Shown here piece by piece: positions 11,401 through 25,412 of a DNA stretch of 64,000 nucleotides (the first letter of the stretch is position 1; each line of letters starts with the position of its first letter). The notes under the pieces are model-generated. The model had not been told where the DNA came from, searched no databases, and worked only from the letters and a program-made list of their open reading frames with translations. The stretch is from assembly GCF_905475395.1 (NCBI RefSeq), contig NC_058342.1, positions 36,290,140-36,354,139 on the forward strand, read 5' to 3'. The position numbers were made by a program, and so were the translations under genes. The DNA is from Chrysoperla carnea (Eukaryota; Arthropoda; Insecta; Neuroptera; Chrysopidae).

Positions 11401-13744
11401 TTCCAAATATCGAAAATTGAAAATTTGGTTTAATTATTTAGCTTTCGATATTGCGAAAATCAAGACAGATTTCGAAAAATTTTATTCTTATTTTTCGTCT
11501 ACATTCATGAAGTTATAACAAAATTCATAAGGTACAAATAATTTCAACAAGTCTAAACTTACTTTGACGCTTGTACTACCTTAAATAAAATATCAACAAT
11601 TCAGATTTATATGTATTAATGTTGGATCAACTTTAAGGTAATAATTTGAATAATAAATAAAACCAGGTTTAACTGTAATTTTAAATTTGTTAGATATATG
11701 TATCAAGTAATGATATATGTCATTGAACAATGGACATAATAGCAAATATCCTGTCCAGTTTACGGTGTTAAACTGTTAACATAGAGTAATTGCAACTCGT
11801 GTAGGCGATTTAAAACGACCTTAATGTTTGCGCCATACTCAACAGAAAACAACTGCCCAAATTCAAACTCCTTCAAACTCCCAAAAAAAAAAAAAAACAC
11901 AATAATCTTGAAATCCCCGAAAAAAATAAAAAATGATACCACTTACATTTTACTTGTCATCTGATAATTTTCACTTGAGTCAACACAATTTTCAAATTTT
12001 CCATTTTTTCATCGACATTATCCGAAACATTTTTTAATCACTACACACTTGTTCAAAAATTTTCACAACACTAAAAATCAATTTGCAAAAAATAAAAAAT
12101 AAAAAATAATTCACAAAATAATAAAAAAAGTTTTTAAAAAGCCATTGTTTAAAAAAAATGTCCAAAAAAAATCGATTAATTGATGCGTTTGAATGCTAAA
12201 CCCATATTGTTTGCGATTGAAGAATGATGAACGATCGCGATGTTAAGAAGGGTGAACGATTCAAATGATGCGACAAGCGATTGTTGTATGAAGTATGAGT
12301 AAAAAGTCTTTTAGCGCGACTAAAACAAAAATAAACCGATTCAATTAATTTAGCCCATGATAAGTATTCAGTATTTAGTAAGGTATGGTATGGATTCAAC
12401 ACTCAATATTAAATATAAATACCTAAGATGATGATTCGCGCCGATTGCGATTGTCCTAATCATAAAAATTATTGAAGGTTCCACTACCGTATTAATCTTT
12501 CCGTGTTACATTATTTCTGGAGTACTTCATATATTATTCGTTGTCCGTCATCCAATCCAATCAAACCTACACTATATTCTGTTTTAAGCTAGTTTTCAAT
12601 TTTTTCTCATAGGTTTTATTTTATTTTATTCTTTTTAACCGACTTCAACAAATAGAGGAAGATTTCTCAATTCAATTGTCAAGTGAAACAATCCAAAATT
12701 TAAATTTAAAAAACATACTTTTTTCAAGTATTTAAGTTTTCATTGCGCTAAATAATAAAAAATAATTTTTTGTTTTATAATCCAAGTGGTAATAAAAGAC
12801 TCTTGAGGTAATAAAAGACTCCTAAATAAGATAGTGGAAATCTGGCTGAAAGGTAAAACTAAAACTTTTTCATTGCACCCCTCGGAAAAGTAGAAAAACA
12901 CCCTCAAAAATTATCATAATTTCTTCATTCTCTTCAATTATCTTCATTTGATTTTCTGGGTAACAGGTCGGTCTCGTCTTTGGGAAAGAGGTCGTTCTCA
13001 AGGAGGGTACAGATGACTCTTGGTCTACCTCTCTTTTATTTTATAATTATTAGGGCTGAACGATATCCTTTAGATTAGGCAATTGTAGATTCTTCTTTAA
13101 TACTCGTTTTAAGGGAAGGAATATGATTGTTTCCAAAACAGGAAAATATATTTTGAAAGTCCTTCAAAAAGAAAGTACTCAAAAAATGTTCAATCTTCTC
13201 GAAATATTTTTTGTATAAATTCAATAGATATTTCACAAGTTTCAAAGAAAAATACATTGAAACACAATTCAATATATAAGTATTTAAACAATTAACTTTG
13301 TTATGTATATATAACATATATTTTAAAATATTTGTTGTACTTAAAAATTGGCCCATAAAATTGTACGCGGTAATGGTTATTAGCCAAATGTAATCCTTTC
13401 ATCTGAGCGCCTAGACTAAAATCGATTTCAATGATAACATTATTTCAGTAAATTTGAATGTAAAGGTCATGCGATTATTGATGCATAGAAAATAACAATC
13501 AGATAATTATTTATTCAGAATGGCCCCCTGTCCTTATCACCAAATCTCTACTCCCTAAATTTAATGTTTTTTTTTTCTACTGTTGATCTTATTCTTTGGC
13601 ATAAATTTTTAGGCTGTAAAATTTTGAAGTTTGTAAATTCATCTAACATAGTGTTTCCCCAAGTGGTTGACAACGCTCCCTTGTGGGTGCTAGAGGCCAA
13701 TAGAGGGGCGGTAAAGCTCATTTGTATACGATAAATGTAAGTAC

Positions 13745-14100
13745 CTGGATGGACGAGCCTTGCTCGTTATTTATTTAAAATGAAACCTAACTAGATCAAT
13801 TTTTCGTCCCAAAACCCCCCTGCATACTAATCGTGTAACAACGCCATCTACTGAAACCTATCTTTAAAGTTTTAGTGTCGGTAAAGCAGTTAGTTGCTCC
13901 CAATTAAAAAAATAGTATTGCTACTCGCCAATAGATGGCAGTAAGAGTCACATTTTTCAGTTTGTTTCAGTTATTGCTGAAAACACGGATAAAACGCCAT
14001 TTTCAAAAAATGAAACCAAGCTAGATTAATTTTTCACCCCCAAAAACCCCTACATACAAATTTTTATGAAAATCGTTTTAGCCGTTTTCGAGATTGATTG
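13745..14100. repeat. Repeat with two direct copies of a ~50-bp block
   Basis: A block like AATGAAACCTAACTAGAT followed by TTTTTCGTCCCAAAACC occurs near 13780 and again, slightly diverged, near 14008, ending with AAAATCGTTTTAGCCGTTTT. An inverted CGCCATCTACTG / CAATAGATGGC pair lies between. It resembles a widespread insect interspersed repeat, but I cannot name the family from sequence alone. Confidence 0.5.
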
Positions 14101-14784
14101 AATTCCAAGAATTTAATTTGCTCTGTAATTAAAATGATACCAGAAGTTAATTTGGTGAATCTTTCAATCTTCCTTGAGGAAAAATGAAAGCTACAACTCG
14201 ACGCGTTTATCTTCTAGCTTGTCTTTTATGGATTTTTCTTCGGAGAAGAATGATTTTGAATTATATAGAATTATATCTGTGATCTGTTTGTAATATGTCT
14301 ATGATGGTATTGAGTTGAGGGCTTGATATTTGAATGTTAGTTTAAAAATGAGACTTATTGTAAAATTGAAGCACTTAAAATTTATTCACCGTCACCGTCA
14401 CCGTATTCCCACTAATCAAACTCAATTATATGAACAATATTTATGTTCAAATAGAAACCGCTTACTTAAAACCATTTACTTATTCTTATGTAAAGCCTGT
14501 TTCACATTACACTTAACATACACGTTTGTGCTTGATTCAAAAAACGAATTGTGAAACGAAAACTGTTGAAAATATGTAATTATAATATTGCTTAATTCAA
14601 TGAACTTACACGCGCTAAGTATGTATGTCAAATTATTATTTATATAATGCTTTGACAGCAGTTATTTAATATATATAGACTCACATTTTTGACAATAAAC
14701 TACTTCTAAATCTTTAACCACAAGGACTTTATTTCGATTTCCTCAACAAAGGAGGGGGTTGGGTTGAGTGTGGAGTTGGGTTGT

Positions 14785-14965
14785 CTTAATAAATTATTGA
14801 AAACAAAAGAAAAAAACCATCGTGCCTGACTAATTAAGGATGTATGAGCACGGTAGTGGAGCCACGAATTTAAAAAAAATATTTTTTCAATTTTGATGGT
14901 GAATTATTTTATAACTTGACAATTTAAGACGATAAGAAAGAATAAAATTTTTAATAAAAAAATGA
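14785..14965. repeat. Dispersed repeat pair, copy 2
   Basis: Second copy of the 11170-11400 family, in the same orientation, about 3.6 kb away. It shares TAATAAATTATTGAAAA, GACTAATTAAGGA and TTTTCAATTTTGATGGTGAA. Non-coding. Confidence 0.65.
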
Positions 14966-16559
14966 AAAGAATTTAAATCGAATCGAATCGATTTTAGAAT
15001 CGTTCATTATTGAACCCAACACTATTTGAAGTGTCCAATGTAATACAGGTCTTATTGTTTTGTAGTTCTTTAATACATTCAACATTGAGATACTGTAATT
15101 CTTCAATTTGCAATCAGATATTATATGTTAAGGGGTAATGTCACTTTCAAACACTAGAAATATGATTGATTTCCCAATAATTTCGAATGATTAAAATGGC
15201 GTCTATCAAATCATTCGTTTGTAGTGGTTGTAATTCTGTAAATATTTGCAGTGTGGTGATCTGTAAGGATCTTTCACGAAATCGCGAACCTCTTGTTCTT
15301 CTTAGCAAACATTTTAGTCATATTTTCGTATATAAGTGTTCGAAATACGATTTTTTCTGATTTTTCAGCTTATTTACAGGGAATTTTCACACCTACTCAT
15401 GTACTTTCGTTAATTTAATATAAACCGTCCTCAGTAAATTAAAAAAACTTAATTATGTAGAGGTTATGATTTTTAAACTTAACATTTAGCGAGCGAAATA
15501 TTTGACGCATGTGTAGAATGATGCTGATGCGAGTGTTGACGGTTTAAATATTTGAATTCTCGTCATTAGATAAATAATGTAAAAATGAATTGAAATAGAT
15601 CAAACTATAAATTGATTAATATTTATTTGGTATAATTTAATAATTAATAATTTGATGTCAGCATTATGAGTTTTGTTTGATTTCTAAATATTCACAATAA
15701 TGAATTGAAAGAATGAATATGAATATTTCATAATGTTTTTTAATAATAATTAGTAACAAAGTATTATTTATTATTCGATTTGAATAGGTGTAAAATTCTA
15801 TGAAATATTATTATATGTAAAATCTTATTTAACAATTATTAATATTATTGTAAATATTTCATAAATCTACATTTTCCTATTATTTTTTTTTACTCGTCTA
15901 CGTTACTCAAAGGAGTTTAAATTGTCGAGACTCAACTGTAATTATTCTAAATTGAAAATTATGCAAAACAAGGTAGTTAATTTCATTGGGGTCATGTTGA
16001 CCCAAGTAACAATTTTAGTTTTGCAAAACTATATTTATTAAATACATCAAGAAAATGCGCGGACAATTTTTTTAAAAATATCTCTTAAGTTGACCAACAG
16101 ATGGAATAACAAAAAATAGGATTAATAGAGTGATTAGGACTTCCCACTACTATATTTTTATCTATGATTAGGACCTGATAATTAGAACATTTCTCAATAA
16201 ATAATTTTGTTAAAATAGTCACATAATTTATAAAATTTATGATTGATAGTGACCTTGTGTTAAAATTAACAACAATGACAAATTATAAGTAATTCTAATC
16301 CGGATTTAAAAAGTATCCGTTGACCGCATCAAGTAGCTTTTTTAAAATAATTAATACAAATTATGACATGTCAGAAAGCCATAATGGATAATATCTTTCA
16401 AAAGTAGATCATTCAGTTTCAGGAAAAACAAGTGGACCAAATAATTAACTGAGTTAATTATTGAAATACCATGTGTAGACGTTGATTACGCTATCGTTTG
16501 TTTTTTCACGTCACGTAAGTAAAAAGAGATAGTCAAAGATATATACATACATACAATTT

Positions 16560-16895
16560 TATATAATTTGCGCTCTCACGGGTAAACAGCGATGTTTTCG
16601 AAAAAATGTTTCAAACAAAAATTGTTTATTTTTTTTTAAGGAACATTTCTTACATTTAAACTTTTGTTCCATCTTTAACGGTTTACAAGATGGGTCTTAC
16701 GGACCCAAGGCTCAATTGATCTATGTTGCTCATTTACGAACTCAACCTTACTGTGATATCTCTTTTCGTTTTTTGAGTTATTGTGTTGACATACAGCCGG
16801 AAATGGACTAATTGGGTGATTTTATGAACATCTATACCAAAATTTTGTTGGTAGCATCAATATTTGTGGGGTCTAGTTACGAACTTGGGCTTAAA
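16560..16895 (+). repeat. Dispersed ~350-bp repeat, copy B
   Basis: The fullest member of the family also at 8828, 32167 and 39384. It starts near TTTGCGCTCTCACGGGTAAA and runs through GGAAATGGACTAATTGGGTG and TTGTTGGTAGCATCAATATT. It lacks the terminal ACAGGGTATA tail. Non-coding. Confidence 0.7.
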
Positions 16896-18450
16896 GTTTT
16901 GATCTGTTGGCTCTTGGTCTAAATCTATAAAATGTTTAGTCTAAACTAAATAATATTAATGTTTTAAAATTAAAAATAATTAAATTTTATTATCAAAAAT
17001 ATTGTATTTCGATTTTAGCAATTTAGATAACAATACAGTACTTATATAGTTTTATTTTATCAATTTTATTTTATATTATTTAAAATAACAATAAAAATTA
17101 TTAAATAACAAAATATATATTTATAAAATGATAACAAAAACTTGCATTCCATCTATATGTATTAGTGATGGGACGAATATTCGCATTCGCATTCGCAAAA
17201 AACGATGCGAATATTTTTGACAAAGAATCATCAAAATTTTGTATCATAAATTGGGAAGCAACCCCAAACTTAACTAAAATGTACGATTAAATGTGTAAGT
17301 TGAATAAGGATCAAAGAAATGCTTTGGGTTAGTGTGATCATCCAGTTCTTTCGAATTGTGTTAGCGTCAAAGAAGTGACTATTATGAAAGATATCTGAAA
17401 AAAAAAAGAAAAGATATTTAATTTTTATTTCGATTTTCGAGATGAAAACACACTAGCTTTGTGTTAAAAACTTAAAAATATCTTTCAAAACCCCCGCAAT
17501 AAATACAAATATTAATATTAATGTTTTTTTTAACCCTGAATTCATGCGCACACTTTTTTCTATATGCATTTATCAAATTTTATATTTAGCGCGCTTTTTT
17601 TATAACAGTTTAATTCAATAATATTATGTTGATTGAAAAAAAAAATTCCTTATCAAATATTTGCATAATATTTTGCAATCAATCATTTTGTATGACTAAT
17701 TATGGCATCAGTAAATGGATCTTTTTTCAAAAGAACCGGTAAACATGATAAAGAATGCATCTGTGATTCACTTGTTCTCTCTTGATAAACAAACGTCACA
17801 GTAAAGCTCACTTTACAATGCTTGTATATTATACGCAATTTACAGTTATTTGCGACACGATTGGCTTTCAGAATGAATAATATAAGCTATTTTCTATGAC
17901 ATTTAACCTGTTAAACATGAAAATCGCTTATAAACTTTTCTATCACGCTACGTTTTTAGGTTATGATGTGAAAATAATGTGTCAAATTAGTCACCATTAT
18001 TTTCCGACCCTTTTCATTGAATTTAATTATTGTGTTAAGAAAAAAAAACGTGATATCTAGTAAAACCCGTTTAAACAGATTCTAAAATTTTAAATTGTAA
18101 GTTAATTGATATGATTTTAACTGTGATTAAACCGTTTCCTGGATGAAAAGAGATGAATTGAATGTAGCTTACAAGAAGAACGACAAAAATAAAACAGATG
18201 TATATATTGTAATCAGGACCCATATCAGCGTCTCTTATAATTCTTAGTCTAAGGAATATCCCCTTAAATACGTCATGGCTATCGTTTTAGAATGATGTGC
18301 TACAACTTAACAGTCCTATTGTAATACGGGCTTTAGGAACAAATTTTTATAATTTTTTTGAAAGTACACTATTCTTGTCTTGTCAGAAAAACTAGTTTGG
18401 TGGTGAAGATATCATTTAAACTTCAGTGTTGATTTTTTAATTTGAAAATA

Positions 18451-18528
18451 ATGTATAATCGTGAGTATCGACCGGATTAATTGATTAATCGTAGATTAAA
18501 ATGTAAATAAATAAAAAAATGTTTGCAG
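18451..18528 (+). other. Possible scramblase mini-exon and 68-bp intron
   Basis: ATGTATAATC at 18451-18460 is followed at once by GTGAGTAT, a good donor, and TTTGCAG ends at 18528, a good acceptor. Splicing joins C to CT and gives M-Y-N-P-T-Q-I-A-Y-G, in frame with the scramblase exon. In that case the ATG at 18519 would sit inside the intron. The alternative is unspliced initiation at 18519. I cannot decide without transcript data. Confidence 0.5.
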
Positions 18529-19858
18529 CTACACAAATAGCATATGGACCTAGTGAAGGTGCACCGCCTTTATCGCATCAACAACAACCGTTGATGAGTT
18601 CAATGAGCCCACCGCCGGTTCAAGCAGGTATGCCACCATATCCTGGACCTCCTGGTCCACCTGGTAATCAAATACCACCTCCAGGCTATGCACCACAAGC
18701 AAATTATCCACCAGGGCCGGGGTTTCAATACCCAATGGCAAATGCACCAGGTGCACCTCCAATGATGGGTGGACCTCCAGGACCACCAGGTCCAGTTATG
18801 GCACAACCAACCGCTGAAGCCAATTGGATGCATGCACCACAAAGACCTGTTAATTGTCCACCAGGTCTTGAATACTTAACAATGATCGATCAGCTGTTAG
18901 TACATCAAAAAGTTGAATTACTTGAAGGTAAATTTTGTTCTTATATCCGATTGCCATGTCCCCAATCCGACCCTTTAATGTTCCAGCTTGTTCCTGATCC
19001 TTTTCGCTTAAATTTGCAACCACCAAGTAAATTGGGGAAAATTTTGTATTTTTTAGTTTTCACTGGATTTGAAACACGTAATAAATTTGTAATAAAAAAT
19101 TCGTTAGGACAACAAGTATACTACGCCGTAGAGGATTCTGATTGTTGTACTCGAAATTGTTGTGGTCCGATGCGACCATTTGATATGCGAATATTTGATA
19201 ATTTTCGCAATGAGGTCATACATTTAAATCGTCCACTTGCTTGCGATTCATGCTGTTTCCCATGTTGTCTTCAAGTAAGTCTTTTAGCCTAAACTTAGTT
19301 CATTCAGAACCAGAGCATACTTTCTAAGATTCGATCTTGTTTACTTTTAAGAGTGTTGAAGTGTCGTCACCTCCTGGAACTGTAATCGGTACTGTCGAAC
19401 AAAATTGGAGTCTATGTTATCCATCGTACTCCGTCAAAAATGAATTTGGAGCGACTGTACTAAATATTGAAGGACCATTATGTAAATTCTCATGTTTTGG
19501 AGACGTTAAATTCAAAGTGATGTCAGCTGATGGATCCACAAAAGTTGGTAAAATATCAAAACAATGGTCTGGTCTGATCCGTGAAGGTTACAGTGATTCT
19601 GATAATTTTGGTATTACGTTCCCCTTGGATTTGGACGTCAAAGTTAAAGCCACGTTATTGGGTGCTTGCATGTTGATTGTACGTATTTTATTTAGAAATT
19701 TTCACAGATTTCTCACATTTATCACGAAATTGGAATTAGAGAAAATATGACGTCTGATAAAATGAGAAAATTCTTTGTTGTCATCGCATAACTTCCATAT
19801 ACAAATTTATTTGTTGTTTCAGGATATGATGTTCTTTGAAAAGAGCAACAACAATTAA
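18519..19858 (+). CDS. Phospholipid scramblase (PLSCR family)
   Basis: Palmitoylated membrane protein of the scramblase family, linked to Ca2+-dependent lipid redistribution. The exons are 18519-19274, 19352-19678 and 19823-19858, totalling 1,119 bp and 372 aa, with phase-0 introns. Residues 1-110 are a Pro/Gly/Gln-rich tail. The scramblase domain begins near [10 protein letters not shown] Cys-rich patch ([11 protein letters not shown]) is the usual palmitoylation site. GKISKQWSG, then [17 protein letters not shown], matches the Ca2+-binding/EF-hand-like loop, followed by the single C-terminal hydrophobic helix ([12 protein letters not shown]). The last exon encodes only [11 protein letters not shown] before the stop. 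The start may instead lie in the mini-exon at 18451. The protein is full length for the family and looks intact; the fly orthologue would be one of the scramb genes, but which one is not decided. Confidence 0.93.
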
Positions 19859-20741
19859 GTGAAGCAGCAGCGGCGCTGATTTATTCTCCAAAATGATGGC
19901 TAATGGATGGATGCACTCAAAAGCCTCAATTCCAATTTTTTTTGAAATCCCACTGTTTTTTTTTTTAATCAAATTTACTATTAGTTTTAACTATTCGTTG
20001 TTTTTGTTTGTTAGGTTTAAGATACTGATAAAACTGCGCTGAATATAGTCATTAATCAGAGTCAGGGTCAGGGTCGTGTCTTAAAAAGTGGCACAAATCT
20101 ATAAAGCACGATCAAACCATTTGTACGTCACGTCACGGCACGCACAAGCGGGAAGAATGCGACATTTTTTAGTACTAGGATACGGTATTGTAAGAATTGG
20201 GTGAGGGGATGTTTGGAGGGCGTAAACGAAGGAAGGGCTCCAAAGATACAAAGTTTTACGTGACGTAATTTATAAATAACCAATTTTCATAATTAGCGAT
20301 CACGAAAACTTACTTAACGAGGCCAATTTTTAATGATTTCTTTTGATTTGGACACGACCACAAAGATTTGTGCAAATTGTTTGATTGTGTACGCATGAAC
20401 GCGACCCTCCTCTCCTATTATATGTAATTTTATTTGACCAAAAATTATTTTAAGCAATCTCGGAGATACTCGTTACAATTTTAATTAAAAACCGTCCAAC
20501 AGAATATATTTACAAACTTTAGTTTCAACAAATTGATTTTTTTTAGATCTGTAAAACGAATTCAACTGAAACTGAGACGTAATCTCCATATTTTTTTAAT
20601 AAATGTTCAAACTTACATAATGTTGACACTTCGCGTTTGTTCCTCTGCGTTTGCAAAAGGCCAGGAACCAAGATGTTTATTGAATTGTTAACCGTTTTAA
20701 TAAATTTTATTTTAAAAATCGTTTCCTTCTCGATTTAGATT

Positions 20742-20833
20742 CATAGGCGTCGCTAGAATGAGCATATTGAAAAACACCGAAATATAAAAATTGATGACTT
20801 TTTGTAATTTTTCACAACGTAGTGACGCCTATG
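20742..20833. mobile_element. Short foldback MITE
   Basis: The ends CATAGGCGTCGCTA and TAGTGACGCCTATG are imperfect inverted repeats 92 bp apart, enclosing AT-rich DNA. This is the size of a tiny MITE. No convincing target duplication was seen. Confidence 0.5.
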
Positions 20834-23689
20834 GTTAGGTTTACAAATGTAATTTAAGCACAAATACAATGACTGAACAAAAATTTCCAAAAGTTGTACC
20901 AGAAATATTCGATTTTTATCGAATCCAAAACAATTTACACTTAAAACAAACCCATCGTTCCAGGGAATTTTTTTGAGACTCCATGATATCGCCTCTCGAC
21001 AGCTTGCCACTATCCAGACAAATACATTATTTCCGTATTTTTTGCCATAGAAATATTATTTGACCAATTCGATCGTAGCAATCCTGTTTTGTTGTAGATT
21101 CCCCAAAAATATCCGATATTGGAAGACAATAAACCATACCATGTTTTTAGAAAAAAAAAAAGGAATAATAATTGTGAATTAATGGTTTTTGGTACGACGG
21201 GACGCGACGCGACGCAACGTCCAATTAAAATGAAATACTCAAAGCACAATTAATCGTTTGTTTGTTTGTACTCAGCACTCAATTGAGCATTTCAAGTAAA
21301 AAATATTCCCGTAATTGATTAAGCCTTATTATGAATATTTGTGCCCTAATTAATACTATATTTATATACGCTTTTTAAATTTATAATTATGATATTGCAG
21401 GCCAGTCAACCAGTCTTCTTGTCAGTCTTTCAATGTTTTCAAACCAAAGACTAAAGGGCTTGGCATGAACCTTCTGGAAAAACATTTGTTGCAGAGTCCT
21501 TTTTTTAAAATGGATAAAAATATAAGCTCTTTCTTCCAAAATGAGCAATGTCATAGTTATTACTTTAAAAAGGCAAACTTATAATTAAAGAATTTATTTA
21601 CTATTTACAAAAGAATTTACAGTAAAAATTTTATAATCTATATATTTTATAAAGGCCTATCTATATGTAATATATATTACGTTACGTATAACGTTACGTT
21701 ACGTATAGTTTTTAAGAATTTATATGTTTTGTTTTGTGTTTTTTAACGCAGTTAATCATTCTTACCACAATCAATGGATTTGGGGACTTCATCTTTCATA
21801 TTTTTATAAGTAACAACTTCTATTCTACGAGCTACAGCTATTAAAGAGTAAGAATACCGATGCAAACTGCGCATGTGTTTTAATAAGTAATACGACTTAC
21901 TATCATGAAGCTTTCTCTTTCGATTGCAATCATATTTTGAAGGGACATGGTTGAGAAGCACTTGTTGAAGAACCCATGAATTTTTTCCGTCAATTTAAGT
22001 CTCAAAATTGTTCGGGAGCTAGTAATGCTGATTTACTTCAAGCTTTGTACGGACTCATGCGCAGTTCGTTTATTTGATACCCACCGCGATTCATTAGGCG
22101 GCTTTTTCAACAAAAATTGTCCTTCTCTGAGAAAAAGTGAAAACTCAGTTTACAAAGTCTATAGAATCGGGATAAGGCGCCCTTACCTGAGTCTTCATCT
22201 TTTTACCTTGGTTTTCTTGCCAACGGAGTTTGATTTTCTTTAGGAAATGATGATTTTTAGTGAAGGAGTCATTAAATTAGCTCCTGTTAGTACTATTCCT
22301 CTCAGGAGGAGTATCAGATGATGATTTCCAGTCTTTGTAGGGGTAGGATTTTGATTCGACGAAATTGTACGATTTAAGGCAAGTGTGTTAATATAGCTTA
22401 ACGCTTTTCAAATGAATGTGATACGTTTTATGTCATAGTTTACGTATAGAAGCAAATTGTTTAAGAATTTCAGACGATATTTCAGAAACTAATCGCTTAA
22501 TCGTTAAATGAACACAATTTTTGAAGTTTTTAGGTCATATTTTCTAAGGAAATCGAACTCACTCAACAATTGGAAGAGTAGTTTTTGAAATATTGCCTGC
22601 CTTTAATTGTTCCAAGAAATCTTTTTGTATATGTTTTAACAATTAGAGATAACGTATTCGGGTTCCTAATAAATAAACCTGTTGATAATCCATGAAAAAT
22701 ATCTTCTAACAATGAATCTATCCACGGCAAATGATGCGCTACAAGACCTTCTGACCTTCTTGTAGATCATGATAGATTTTTTCTCTTGCGATTCTTCTAT
22801 GCCTAAACTATGTTTAAAGTTAAGTGCCATAATTTTGATTTCAAAATGTATGGTTCCAAAGAACAAGGAATGAAAATTATTTTTAAAAAAAATACTTAAA
22901 CAAAAAATGTTTCAATTAACAAAAATATTTTAATTGTTACAAAAATACAAAATAAAAAAAAAACAATAATTGTTTGATTGTTTTTAACAAATTATTAAAA
23001 ATACATTTTTGTAAATTTGTTTTGTTGTTTGTTTTTTTAGTTTAAATGCCTTCATTGCACATGCGAGCGCGCGCGTTAATATATATATTTTTTTTCGAAC
23101 ATTAAAAATTAAAATTATTTTGGTGTTATTTTGACTATGCAAGCAAATTGCAATATTCGACCGTAAGATGGTGACAAATTTGGATGCCTTATTGTTTCGC
23201 TTCTACCTCGGAGAGACGCTGAAAAGTATTTCAGTATTAACTAAAAAAGAAGGTCAAAAAGTCAGTCATGGGGACTGTTGACAGAAGTGAAAATTTAAAA
23301 CTTTGGAATGACAGCTCATCAGCGATGTCAATGATTCACCAGGCAGGTTTAATTTTTAACTTTTTCCCCTCCTAAAAAATGCCAAACGCGTCTAAATTAT
23401 TTTTCAATTTTGGTTAGCTCATTCTATTCGAAACTGAGATAGTTTTCAGATTTCTCCGAAGCAATAGAAAAAAATTGGGTGACTTGATTTGTCATCATCT
23501 TTCGGTGTAAATGCCCAAACTTAATATGGACGATAAATTTTTTTTACAAAATATTTTTTTCTTTATTTATATATATATATAATTTTCCTTAATTAATAAA
23601 TTTTCTTTTTATATATACAAAATTTTCCTCTTAACGTTAAGTAAAAATTATGTGATGTTTATATTTGCAGTTATCCAGATAAGCTCACG

Positions 23690-23985
23690 TGTTAGTGGAG
23701 TACATGCAGGAGCCATCTGGAAAAATTCTCGGATTAATTTTCTTTGCTTATTCCCGTTCGAAAGACTTTAAAGGATCTAGAATTTGCTCGTCGAAAATCT
23801 AATCTATTTTTTTTTCTTTTCTAGCTTACAAACAACTTTGACATAAAAAATAAAATTGATTTAAACCAAAATTTAATCAGATTTTTGCCTGATTTTTATG
23901 AAGGGACGACTTTCGAACAGGAAAATGCAAAGAAATCGAATTTTTGGCTACAGATGCGCTTGCATGTGCTCCCCTGTGTGAAATT
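23690..23985. mobile_element. Foldback repeat, family also at 32443
   Basis: The left arm holds TTGCTTATTCCCGTTCGAAA; the right arm holds its near-complement ACTTTCGAACAGGAAAATGC. Pairing continues outward to CAGGAGCCATCTGG / CTACAGATGCGCTTGCATG. The right arm recurs near 32443-32545. Non-coding. Confidence 0.55.
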
Positions 23986-25412
23986 AGTGATCAAGAGATA
24001 GTTTTTTTAACATTTTAAAAATAATACTAGAAAAAATGGCATAGATTTGGGCGTTTATAAATACTGACACAGAGTAGAAATATTTTGGCAAAGCTGAAAA
24101 ATAATATTGCACTATAAAAAATTTAGTCTTCAAGTTACATGAAAATTTGTAACGAGACTCGAATCCCCTACGATTCTAAATATAAGCAAAATAAATTTAA
24201 GAAAGACGTATTGTGAGCCTCAACGAAAAATCTTTGAAAACGTTTCGCTTATATTTAGTATCATTGTCAGCTAATTTCACACACATATTAATTAAATTAA
24301 ACCAAAGCAGAGCTTTATCTTTCTCCCAATCTTTTGAAAGATAAAACAAAGCTGTTTTTTAGTACGTGTTAAAAAAAATTCTTTGCTAAAACTAAATAAT
24401 TATTTGGTCCACTTTTTTTTTTAATAAATTTTTCTTTATCACATGTTAAAAATGACTCCTGAATTATTGGAAGCGATTCATGAAGACTTTCATGTTAAAA
24501 ATTATTAGTTTTTTTTTGTGTGAGAGAAAATGAACAGCCCAAAATTTGTAAATAACCAGGATCTGACTCACAAAAAAATTGAAACGATTTTATTTTTGGC
24601 ATCACATCGACATCGACAATACTACAATTTTTTATCCGGATCAATTTAGCTTATCTTTATCTCATCATCAGATATTTTACTCGACTCGTAATTTCTTTAT
24701 CATTCTATGAAGAAAATTGAAAGCCCGACTGTCAAAAGACGGAAAAGCTACCAATCATGGAATGAATATATCACACTTCCAAAAAACACAGTTAACTATG
24801 AGATAAAATGATTGGAAATGATTGTGTATCGCACTTCAAATCCGAGCTACCAAAAAAGTTCAACAGCTGCTAACTCAACCCAAGTTCAGTCGATCCAACT
24901 AACTTGCAAAAATTTAAAACGATTGGAGCGAGTTAGAATCGTTCCAATCCAACCCTTTGATGTTCTAGTTTATCTTTTGACGATCAGACTTTCTTTTTGT
25001 GAAAAAGTCAGGGCGCAGAATATCTTTGGCCTCTGATGTGAAAAAAAAAACACTTTATACGTAAATTGAGAAAATCTAAAAAGCCAGAAGGGCGTAAGTT
25101 TTGTTTTTGATGTCTAGATGAATGAAACCAAAATAAAAAGAATCGAACCTTTTTTTAAATGCCTTTTTCAAAATTGGAATGTGACAATTACAAAATTTGA
25201 ACAGAAATAATTAATACCCGTAATAATTAAGTAAAATTAATTAATAAATTCTTACAAACTAGAATTCTATGTGACTTTTAAACTTTCTTTCTACTTCTTT
25301 CAAATATTTCACCGAATTAATTAACAAAAACTAATTAAAAAAACATGATCATCACTTAAAAAACTAAAATAAAATAAAAATAAAATTTGTTTTGGTATTG
25401 TTTCATTTGGAA

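Larger units (their letters stand above)
7882..18450. other. Long intergenic region between SLC41-A and scramblase
   Basis: Upstream of SLC41-A there is likely 5' UTR for some tens of bases, with no clear TATA box. Beyond that I find no protein family in any frame; the short open frames are low-complexity or shadowed by A/T runs. Repeats listed separately lie at 8828-9170, 11170-11400, 13745-14100, 14785-14965 and 16560-16895. An isolated CGAGACTCAACTGTA end near 15925-15940 looks like a pogo-type transposon terminus. Confidence 0.55.
19859..25412. other. Intergenic region, scramblase to RhoGAP gene
   Basis: The 3' flank of the scramblase and the 3' flank of the minus-strand RhoGAP gene converge here. 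No conserved protein is visible. Foldbacks at 20742-20833 and 23690-23985 are listed separately. A short GTTACGTATAACGTTACGTT run near 21680 and a TA-rich stretch near 23565 are simple sequence. Confidence 0.55.

Noticed and set aside
18550-18842. Open frames antisense to the scramblase exon
   Set aside because: Shadows of the Pro/Gly-rich scramblase N-terminus.
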